64,000 bases of DNA, taken from contig NZ_FRAQ01000002.1 of the NCBI RefSeq assembly GCF_900142385.1, positions 310,001 to 374,000 on the forward strand. Reading direction: 5' to 3'. The notes below the pieces were generated by a model, which saw only the letters and a list, made by a program, of their open reading frames with translations, was not told where the DNA came from and did no database searches. How positions within the stretch are numbered: the first letter of the stretch is position 1; each line of letters begins with the position of its first letter. The position numbers were made by a program, and so were the translations under genes. This document shows, one piece after another, positions 57,594-64,000 of the stretch. Source of the stretch: Marinobacter antarcticus. GTDB taxonomy: Bacteria > Pseudomonadota > Gammaproteobacteria > Pseudomonadales > Oleiphilaceae.

Positions 57594-58023
57594 TCGAGTC
57601 AGGAAGCCTGCAAAACATACCGATACCCTAAACTTCCTAAAAGACGATGTCGGAATCTTTGCCTCATATAAGGATGCCTTGGTGTTTGCCGCGGCACTTG
57701 GTTTTTCCAGAGGGAAGTCGGTCGAGTTCGACAAGTCGAGCGAACCCATTCCCTTGTCGGTTTTTCGTGGTGAATACGACGAAGCTTTTATGAATATCCT
57801 GGCACTTTTCGAGCATAAGGACTCTGGGTACCTAGAGCCGGAGGGTGAGAAGTTTGACGCGAAGATCAAACTCTTTGAGGAGTACGCGTGTGGGGGGCTC
57901 GAGATTATTAAAAATACCATTATCGACCCCGGGCTTGATGCCCAGGGCGAACTTATTCGTTTGATCTTAGATGAAGAGGCTAAACACACTATCATTGATG
58001 ATATTACGGCGCTGGGTGCCTAG
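57586..58023 (+). CDS. Dnd-associated protein 4-like
   Basis: 145 residues; TGGAGGAAGG six bases before ATG 57586 fixes the start, an 8-base overlap with the ATPase gene. Pattern ASYKDALVFAAALGFSRG, EPIPLSVFRGEYDEAFMNILALFE and IKLFEEYACGGLEIIKN resembles the 'DNA phosphorothioation-associated protein 4' family as I recall it. That resemblance ties this operon to Dnd. No catalytic residues can be named. Confidence 0.7.
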   Translation: MVDRVRKPAKHTDTLNFLKDDVGIFASYKDALVFAAALGFSRGKSVEFDKSSEPIPLSVFRGEYDEAFMNILALFEHKDSGYLEPEGEKFDAKIKLFEEYACGGLEIIKNTIIDPGLDAQGELIRLILDEEAKHTIIDDITALGA

Positions 58024-58078
58024 CTAGAACTTGGGATGGTCGACCGTCTGGAGCTGATTACGTAATAATTGCTCGTTC

Positions 58079-58126
58079 GCACCGCAGCCAGACAAGCACG
58101 GTGCGTCCGGGGTGTCCCCCCGGTTT
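58079..58126. terminator. Possible bidirectional terminator between convergent operons
   Basis: Two adjoining hairpins: GCACCG/CGGTGC (58079-58104) and CCGGGG/CCCCGG (58107-58123), the second followed by TTT on the plus strand. Short T tracts make it a weak call. Confidence 0.35.
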
Positions 58127-58137
58127 ATGGCAATAAC

Positions 58138-58488
58138 TTAGAACACCGTTCGCAAATCTGAAAATGTCTTAAGGTGGCCGATTTTATGTAGACCATTATC
58201 GATCAAAGATCTTACGACGTCGTTTATGTCAGCAGTCACCTCTTGCTCCGAGCAAAATTGCTTGATCATAGCCGCGTAGGCGTCCTCATGTTCGCCAAAT
58301 AGAGTGTCACGATTGATTACGTGAACCTGTTCAGGCTTTTTTATGTTGATTGTAGCGGTTCGTATATCACGGAGAGCAAGAGTAATTGCCAGTCTTGCCG
58401 TCACGTTTGGTGTCAATTTGGTCCTGGTTTGCAGGTATTGTAGCCGGTCCCAGGTTTTTTTATTCAGTTGTAAGCGTGTCGGGAACAT
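58138..58488 (-). CDS. dndE: DNA sulfur modification protein DndE
   Basis: 116 residues from ATG 58488 (MFPTRLQLNKKTWDRL), with GGAG upstream; a TTG at 58497 would add three residues. DndE family features: LQLNKKTWDRLQYLQTRT, LTPNVTARLAITLAL, NRDTLFGEHEDAYAAMIKQF and a C-terminal LIDNGLHKIGHL. DndE is small, binds DNA or nicked DNA, and completes the DndCDE complex. It overlaps dndD by 29 bases. Confidence 0.9.
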   Translation of the reverse strand: MFPTRLQLNKKTWDRLQYLQTRTKLTPNVTARLAITLALRDIRTATINIKKPEQVHVINRDTLFGEHEDAYAAMIKQFCSEQEVTADINDVVRSLIDNGLHKIGHLKTFSDLRTVF

Positions 58489-60499
58489 AAGAGCCAACTC
58501 CTTTATGATTGGTTTTTTGCCAAAAATAGCCGGTCTCTACTTTAGTCGCGCCTTGATGAGGGTCATAGTCCAACCGGAATGCTCGTGAAATGTCTGGCTC
58601 AAGCTGTGAATAGAAGGATTCATCGACTTCGGTATCTGTCGAGAGAATGATCATTTGATGGCTGGCTAGGGGAAAGTAGCCTTCTACGAGTTTTGTGCGG
58701 TGTTTAGAGTCCAGACGTCCCAGAGGTGTGTCGACGATCATTGGTAATTGACGGCCTGAAGTCTTGGCCAATGCTTCCAGCATTGATATTGCAAAGATCT
58801 GTTTTTCGCCAGCGGAAAGCTCATCTCTGCCAACCTCGCGCCCACCTGCGTTCCTCAGCGCAACGTGGAAGCTTTTTGGATCAATACTAACGGTCAGGGC
58901 TAAGTCGTCCTTGCGGGCCAGTTTGGCAAAACATTCGGTGAACTGAACTTCAAGATCCCTGATTTTATCCGTAGCTGAACGATCGACAAATTCTTCAAGC
59001 ATTCCATTAGCATTGCTTATGTAACTGAGAACTCTTTGTTGGTCGCTATGTTTCGCTGCCTCATCAAAGAGTTTATCTAGACGCCGCGCGCACTCCACGG
59101 CAGTCTGTGCTTGCTTTCTAGCATCAGCCTTCAGTGATTCGATGTGCCCTTCGAATTTTCCGATCGTTTGCTTTATTTCTTGGAGATTTTCAAAATCGGA
59201 TTGTATGAGGATGTCATCCGGGGCTCTGGTTAATGAAGCACCGATTTCGTCAATAGCTACCTCAACGCGTTCGAGCTCCTCAAAATATTTGCTAGCATCC
59301 TGGCCCTGGCTTCTGCCTGACTCGAAGGTAGACAGTATTTTCCCGGCTTGTGAGGCTGTCAGGTCGTGGATGAGAGCTTCTTCGCCATTGCTCAAAGGCT
59401 TTGCCTCATTGAGCAGTGAATTAACCTCTGCCTCGATAAGGGCCTGGACATCGCCAGGGATTTTTTGTTCAAGCCTAGCCTTGATTGTTAGTAAATTTTT
59501 CTCAAGGAGTTCAAAGCTCTTTCGGTCAGCACTTTCGTTAAGATCTTTTTGCACCTGGTGCTCGACTCTTTCACAGAAATCGCTGCAAATTGCCATGGGC
59601 GCACAATCGCTGATCAGTGCGCTAATCCTGGATATGAGGAAATCGCGCTCATCAGTAAGTTCATCGAGCTTAGAGTGCAATTCAGCTCTTGAAGTGGAGA
59701 AATGGCCCCCACGGTCACTTATGTTCTTAGTGAGGCGCTCGGCTGTTGCTGCCGCCTCTGATTTACGGATTAAGATGCCAGAAATCTCTTGCCGCAGGTT
59801 CTCAATTCTAAAGCGGCACTCCTGAAGCGAAGCTTGGACCTCAGTTATTTCTTCTTCAATCGAGCGCTGAGAGGAACCCTTCGCTATATTTCGACTGAGC
59901 ACGGTGAGATCGCCTGCAAGCCTCTCAACAACGTCCAGACCCAGCAACTTTTTGATAGAGCTTTCTAATCCAGCGCCTCCTGCATCATCTGCTAATTGGG
60001 AAATTTTTTCCCCATCGAAGAAGAAAAGCTCAGAAACCCCTATTGGTATAAGTTCATTGAGAAAATGCTGGGCTTGCTCGTAATCTAGGCCTTTAATTTC
60101 GGCGCCATTTTCTTCAATCCGCAAGGTTTCATGGACACCTTTGCCTTTCCTTTCCCAAATTCTGACAATATGAAACTCGCTTTTTACGCCGAGCTTTGCA
60201 TAGGAAAACTTTATTTCAACAGTTGCGGTACTGGCCGTTCTGTGTGTCTCACGGGAACGATGAATAGAATCCATGAGATATTGATCGTACCGCCGTTGGG
60301 AAACGCTGCCCCCCAGGGCGGCCTTTCCATAAAGAACAAGGCGCACCGCGTTAAGAATGCTGGTTTTCCCCGCACCGTTAAGTCCGCCAAAGAGAACGAT
60401 TGGTCTGCTTCTGCCAGCTTGTTTATCAGGGCGCAGATCAAATCGATGCTCGCCGGCGTAAACCCGAAAATTATTAAGTATCAGTTCATGAATTAGCAT
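58460..60499 (-). CDS. dndD: DNA sulfur modification ATPase DndD
   Basis: 679 residues from ATG 60499 (MLIHELILNNFRVYAGEHRF), just inside the dndC 3' end. Walker A GGLNGAGKT (38-46), coiled-coil middle with a Cys cluster (ICSDFCERV), signature DELSAGEKQIFAISML, Walker B LPMIVDTPLGRLD. SMC-like ATPase of the phosphorothioation complex. It overlaps dndC by 14 bases and dndE by 29. Confidence 0.95.
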   Translation of the reverse strand: MLIHELILNNFRVYAGEHRFDLRPDKQAGRSRPIVLFGGLNGAGKTSILNAVRLVLYGKAALGGSVSQRRYDQYLMDSIHRSRETHRTASTATVEIKFSYAKLGVKSEFHIVRIWERKGKGVHETLRIEENGAEIKGLDYEQAQHFLNELIPIGVSELFFFDGEKISQLADDAGGAGLESSIKKLLGLDVVERLAGDLTVLSRNIAKGSSQRSIEEEITEVQASLQECRFRIENLRQEISGILIRKSEAAATAERLTKNISDRGGHFSTSRAELHSKLDELTDERDFLISRISALISDCAPMAICSDFCERVEHQVQKDLNESADRKSFELLEKNLLTIKARLEQKIPGDVQALIEAEVNSLLNEAKPLSNGEEALIHDLTASQAGKILSTFESGRSQGQDASKYFEELERVEVAIDEIGASLTRAPDDILIQSDFENLQEIKQTIGKFEGHIESLKADARKQAQTAVECARRLDKLFDEAAKHSDQQRVLSYISNANGMLEEFVDRSATDKIRDLEVQFTECFAKLARKDDLALTVSIDPKSFHVALRNAGGREVGRDELSAGEKQIFAISMLEALAKTSGRQLPMIVDTPLGRLDSKHRTKLVEGYFPLASHQMIILSTDTEVDESFYSQLEPDISRAFRLDYDPHQGATKVETGYFWQKTNHKGVGSYVPDTLTTE

Positions 60500-62018
60500 C
60501 AGATAAAAACTCTTTGAATTCTTCCTGAATTTCATCAACGTGGCGCTTACCCAGTTTCCTGAATTCCGCATTGCGCTCGTTGATGGCGTCAAGTTCGTCC
60601 CAGTCTTGCCGCAGAATGGATTCCAGTTTTTGGAGGATTCCTCTGCGGTTTCCTAGCCCCGACACTTGGAGTTCCGCCTCCAGGAGCTTCCTTATAAGAG
60701 GAGCGGGAACTTGATACCTATTCGATAGTTGCTCAAGTACGGCTGAGTCAGTCTTGGTGAAAGCCCCTGCGTCGTCTTCGACCCAGTCTAGATCTTCACC
60801 AAAAACCTCTGCGTAAATTCGCGGGAGAGAATCTTCCCAGTCTGGTTCATTGGGGTCACGCAGCCATTCACGCCGAATCACGTGAAGCTCGGGGCGAGTT
60901 ATAAGCTCTATATCGCGCCCCTCATCATTAATCGTCTTCTCTATTTCAAGAAGCTCCTTTAGCAGCGTTTTCCTGACGGAAAGCCAATAGGGGCCAGGGA
61001 TATGGCGGACTTCGGTAATGTCTTGGTTCTCTATATCACCGCTGTTATAGCTCACCCTACCTGTCCGACGGCGAAAGTTCCGATATTCCTCTGAATGCTC
61101 TTTTTGGCGAGACTGGTAGAGCTTGTTGCGAAAGTCCAAGAGCGGTCTCATCCAAGTGTCACCGGATTCGATTAGACCGTGCAGCGCCTTATCTTCGGTT
61201 ACCACGGTGCAAGTCCAGCATCCAAAGCGGCTATTACCACAGGAGGGAGTGCTGGTATCGATCACCAATGGACATTCACCTTGATTTGAACCTTTATAGA
61301 GTTCGAGTAGCTGCTGGTTTGAGCCTCCCCAAGGGCAGGGCGCGCTCATCAGGTACATCCATACCTCATCCGCAGACCAACTCTCGATAGGCATGTAGGT
61401 ATAAGCATTAGGTAGAGAGCTATGGCGGCTAAGAGCAGAACCATCGACCTTATGCTTTGCGATAACCTGCGCGCGGGAGTTGCTCTCCTGGCTCCGGGAG
61501 CCAAGGACGACAACCGCCTCTCCAAACCGAGCGACCTTGTCCATAATAAACTCGCTGACAGGATCTATCTTCATTCGCTCCGTACACCAACGGAAGGTTT
61601 GATTCGGCGCTGGGTAGCCTTTTCCAAGCAGGTTGACCCAGAAGGTTTGGTCTGTCTTAGGAACCACCGCATGCGCCGTAATGGGTAGGTTGTCGCGAAC
61701 GGCAGACGAGTTAATGGTGCCAATAACACTCTTGATCATGTCTACTACAACGGGTGTCTCCACTAGCGTGTCTGAAGACACCACATAAATATGTTTATGA
61801 CGCCTCTCTTCTGGCAGAAGCTGGAGTGAAACGTAGATAAGTGACAAGCAACAGGTCGAATCTTTGCCCCCACTGAAACCAATTACCCAGGGACGATCGT
61901 CAGAGCAGTAAATATGTTGAATCTCTCGAACTAGGTCGGCTAAAGGTCGACTACCAAGCGAAAATTCGCGGATCATCGCTTTGTGATCGGCATAAGGAAA
62001 GTGCTCAGAGGTTGTCAT
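60486..62018 (-). CDS. dndC: DNA sulfurtransferase DndC
   Basis: 510 residues. PAPS-reductase-like fold: SGGKDS P-loop (49-54) and cysteines for a 4Fe-4S cluster (C260, C267, C270 in CGNSRFGCWTC, probably with C249). DndC passes sulfur to the DNA backbone in the DndCDE complex. It overlaps dndB by 4 bases and dndD by 14. No cysteine desulfurase (DndA) gene adjoins, so a housekeeping IscS probably supplies sulfur. Confidence 0.96.
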   Translation of the reverse strand: MTTSEHFPYADHKAMIREFSLGSRPLADLVREIQHIYCSDDRPWVIGFSGGKDSTCCLSLIYVSLQLLPEERRHKHIYVVSSDTLVETPVVVDMIKSVIGTINSSAVRDNLPITAHAVVPKTDQTFWVNLLGKGYPAPNQTFRWCTERMKIDPVSEFIMDKVARFGEAVVVLGSRSQESNSRAQVIAKHKVDGSALSRHSSLPNAYTYMPIESWSADEVWMYLMSAPCPWGGSNQQLLELYKGSNQGECPLVIDTSTPSCGNSRFGCWTCTVVTEDKALHGLIESGDTWMRPLLDFRNKLYQSRQKEHSEEYRNFRRRTGRVSYNSGDIENQDITEVRHIPGPYWLSVRKTLLKELLEIEKTINDEGRDIELITRPELHVIRREWLRDPNEPDWEDSLPRIYAEVFGEDLDWVEDDAGAFTKTDSAVLEQLSNRYQVPAPLIRKLLEAELQVSGLGNRRGILQKLESILRQDWDELDAINERNAEFRKLGKRHVDEIQEEFKEFLSDANS

Positions 62019-63097
62019 ATCGTTTCACCTTCTTCGTAAGCCTGTTCAGAGGGTGTCAAGGGTAGTCCCAGCTTATGTTTGATGTAGTTGCCTGTGCGAA
62101 CGACACTGCTGCGTGCCTTTGAAATCCGACCGTGATGCATCGCACGACCCTCCCAGTCGGGATTGGCGCGAGCCCAGTCGATATCTTTCAAACCTTTTAA
62201 TATTCCGGCCCATTGGTTTCTGGGTTTCACCAGTAGATCTGCACCTATCTGTCCCATGGCCTGAAGCATCACTCCGTGAGCGTGGACGTACTGTTCTCGC
62301 AGTTCTGATGTGGCGACCTTCTTGTCGAGTGCCAGTTGCCAGTCGGCGACATGTAAGGTTACTTCATTCCAATAAGCTGCCGCCAAATCCTTTTCCTCCT
62401 CGTCGACCCCATCTCCTTTGCCTTTCAGTAATAGAGCTTTGGTAGAGTTCTTGATCGCAGATAACGTAAACAGCTTCGTGCTGCGATTTGAAATGCTTGA
62501 TTTTTCCATTTCAGTAAGCTTTGAAAAGATTTCCACACGTTTGATCATTGAGCGGGCAAGTTCTGAAATTGCATCGCGGTGGTCATAAAGTGTACTAATA
62601 GAGTCGCTAGGGCGGACAGCATGTTTGTTTAGGTCAGCGAACATTTGCTGGCTGTGAGTCAGCCCTTCGTCAATGAAGAATAAGACCGGAATGTTGTCAT
62701 AGCTTAGCTCTGGACTCTCTGCAATCGCTTGCTCAATGGCTGCTCGACGATGCTGCCCATCATTGATCAAAATTCGAACATCCATGGGTACGGAGAGCAC
62801 ACCTAGATTGGATCCGGGGCCGGTGTCGGCGCTTGGCTGAAACGTGACTTTACCGTCTATAGATGCTGTAATTGCCGAGATGGTGTACCCGGTGGGGTTA
62901 TTTACAAGGTACTCAACAATTTCAGGAATTCGAGTCCTGTTAAGTGTCCTTTGAGCACGTAGCTCTGCAGGCACTTCTTCTTCGTCGAATACAAAAATCT
63001 TTGGAATTAGGCGCATTGGACACATTGCGACGTAACAGGGTCTGCCTGCCTGCATTCCACGAGCGGCCGGGAAGCTATGACAAAAATCAGTGTCCAT
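62015..63097 (-). CDS. dndB: DNA sulfur modification regulator DndB
   Basis: 360 residues with the DGQHR motif (113-117) in LINDGQHRRAAI, then LFFIDEGLTHSQQMFADLNKHA. DndB is known to repress dnd operons and lower modification frequency. GAGGTAACGAG precedes the ATG. First gene of dndBCDE. The N-terminal PCYVAMCPMRLIPKIF may include a small Cys pair. Confidence 0.94.
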   Translation of the reverse strand: MDTDFCHSFPAARGMQAGRPCYVAMCPMRLIPKIFVFDEEEVPAELRAQRTLNRTRIPEIVEYLVNNPTGYTISAITASIDGKVTFQPSADTGPGSNLGVLSVPMDVRILINDGQHRRAAIEQAIAESPELSYDNIPVLFFIDEGLTHSQQMFADLNKHAVRPSDSISTLYDHRDAISELARSMIKRVEIFSKLTEMEKSSISNRSTKLFTLSAIKNSTKALLLKGKGDGVDEEEKDLAAAYWNEVTLHVADWQLALDKKVATSELREQYVHAHGVMLQAMGQIGADLLVKPRNQWAGILKGLKDIDWARANPDWEGRAMHHGRISKARSSVVRTGNYIKHKLGLPLTPSEQAYEEGETI

Positions 63098-63131
63098 CTC
63101 GTTACCTCATGATCGCCAAAAAGGAAGTTAA

Positions 63132-63160
63132 ATCCTACAGGAAGTCTTTTTTGGTTTCAA
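63132..63160 (-). promoter_or_regulatory. Promoter of dndBCDE
   Basis: Minus strand TTGAAA, 17 bases, TAGGAT, with the dndB ATG about 35 bases downstream of the -10 box. A GACGTC palindrome lies just upstream and might bind DndB (speculation). Confidence 0.55.
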
Positions 63161-63258
63161 TTGACGTCCAGAAATTTTAACAGCCGAATTTCACCCTTAC
63201 GCGGTCCCTGTTTGTGCAGAGCTGTGCAAGTTTTTTCTTGAAAGGTGCGGAGAGAAAA

Positions 63259-63894
63259 TTGAGCTTCAATTTCAATCATATTTTTCACGCTGGCCTAGAA
63301 GACGACGAGCAAATATCTAACTCAGCAGGCGTATACGGTTTCCTATTTAATCCGTTTCAAAAAAGCAAGCTAGGGTTGTATTCTGGCGTACCCATCTCGG
63401 AACAGCGAGCGTCAGAGGCCAAGCGAGCTTTAATCAAAAAGTTAAACAATTACAATTCATTGAAATCGAGCAAGACGATAGAGGCTAATCTTAAGCTTTT
63501 AAGCCCAGCAGGAGCTAATGAGGGAACGTTCATTGGTAAGGCAGCTATATTTACAGATACATTTTTCCAGCCAGCTGAGATCGAAGCATTAACAATTTCG
63601 GAATTTATGGCCTATCTTGAAATGGCAAGTCATGCGACTCTTCTGTCTCAAGCTATTTACTGCGGCATGACTATAAAGCAGGGCCTTAGAGACCGATACT
63701 CCCAGCATAAATCAAATTATGAAAGTGATAAACCTGGAACTTTTGGTGGGAGATTGTCAAATTTTTCAATAAGCTGGAATGATTTGATATTCGTTTATAC
63801 GCCTATAGGTGTCCCATCCGCAGACTCAAAGAGTATTAAACTTTTAGAAAGACAAATTATAACTATGTTCAATCCTCTGTTAAGCATTAGATAA
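63259..63894 (+). CDS. Possible GIY-YIG-type nuclease
   Basis: 211 residues from TTG 63259 (GGAG 6 bases upstream); GTG 63214 is possible. Candidate GIY-YIG parts: GVYGF (about 24), IYCGMT (about 146), R and H in LRDRYSQH, and LERQIITMFNP near the end with a Glu and Asn in expected places. The GIY and YIG halves are separated by about 115 residues, much more than usual, so this may be a variant or a false match. It is divergent from dndB and followed by a gene 13 bases later. Confidence 0.5.
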   Translation: MSFNFNHIFHAGLEDDEQISNSAGVYGFLFNPFQKSKLGLYSGVPISEQRASEAKRALIKKLNNYNSLKSSKTIEANLKLLSPAGANEGTFIGKAAIFTDTFFQPAEIEALTISEFMAYLEMASHATLLSQAIYCGMTIKQGLRDRYSQHKSNYESDKPGTFGGRLSNFSISWNDLIFVYTPIGVPSADSKSIKLLERQIITMFNPLLSIR

Positions 63895-63907
63895 AAAGGA
63901 GATCGAA

Positions 63908-64000
63908 ATGGCTAATACTAACGATAAAAACTCTGAAAATAATAGTGAGCCCAGTGAACAAGGGATTACAGATGTTCAGGCTTCAGATTTGGGTTTCGAT
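63908..64000 (+). CDS. Start of an unknown gene, cut by the window
   Basis: ATG 63908 with AGGAGATCGAA before it; 31 codons shown, MANTNDKNSENNSEPSEQGI, acidic and probably disordered. Open to the end of the window. Same strand as the GIY-YIG-like gene and probably co-transcribed. Confidence 0.6.
   Translation, partial: MANTNDKNSENNSEPSEQGITDVQASDLGFD

Noticed and set aside
59142..59825. 227-codon open frame antisense to dndD
   Set aside because: Ser/Leu-rich shadow of the coiled-coil gene on the other strand.

Overview
The window looks like a chromosome segment of a marine gammaproteobacterium, most likely Marinobacter or a close relative. This is an inference from gene content and order (smc-zipA-ligA, flgM/flgN/flgA-cheV-cheR, gacA-uvrC-pgsA, thiBPQ under a TPP riboswitch) and from protein resemblance; no database search was possible. 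About 50 kb is ordinary core genome. The last 13.5 kb is an accessory island, visibly richer in A+T, built around DNA phosphorothioation (Dnd).

Layout. 1-5.6 kb: end of smc, then zipA and ligA. 5.8-9.1 kb (minus strand): CBS-domain protein, mnmC, periplasmic cyclophilin. 9.1-12.8 kb: flagellar and chemotaxis genes flgN, flgM, flgA (minus) and cheV, cheR (plus), with a near-consensus sigma-28 promoter before flgM. 12.8-17.6 kb: MFS transporter, NhaR-like regulator, small protein, lipocalin, bicupin, isochorismatase-like hydrolase, tRNA-Ser. 17.7-22.6 kb: five overlapping minus-strand genes (GtrA-like flippase, GtrB-like transferase, ArnT-like transferase, response regulator, histidine kinase), a self-contained envelope-modification and sensing operon. 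22.8-25.1 kb: HAD dehalogenase, TetR regulator and AhpD-like protein joined by five copies of one 14-bp palindrome set in 23-bp register. 25.1-29.2 kb: methyltransferase, a deleted fructosamine-kinase remnant, AEC transporter, azlCD and small proteins. 29.3-32.3 kb: gacA-uvrC-pgsA. 32.3-35.9 kb: MCE/Mla-type lipid transporter. 36-39.5 kb: thiQ, thiP, thiB. 39.6-43.7 kb: SbcCD-like nuclease pair (YhaO/YhaN type), tRNA-Gly, tRNA-Cys. 43.7-47.8 kb: AraC regulator divergent from a Baeyer-Villiger-type monooxygenase, then an M23 peptidase. 47.9-50.4 kb: PcfJ-like protein, an unknown protein and a decayed phosphatase gene whose 3' end marks the island edge.

The island (about 50.4 kb to beyond 64 kb) holds two convergent gene sets. 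On the minus strand is dndB-dndC-dndD-dndE, which makes the sulfur modification of DNA; dndA is absent here. On the plus strand, meeting dndE tail to tail, is a tightly overlapping operon: an 806-residue protein that combines two RNA-polymerase alpha-CTD-like helix-hairpin-helix units with a sigma-70 region-4 motif; a fusion of a phospholipase-D-type nuclease and a DEAD/DEAH helicase; a 57-residue protein; a second DndD-like SMC-type ATPase; and a small protein resembling 'Dnd-associated protein 4'. This looks like a restriction or effector partner for the modification genes. No DndF, DndG or DndH is visible. The transcription-factor-like first gene is the most unusual element. Beyond dndB lie a possible GIY-YIG nuclease and the start of another gene.
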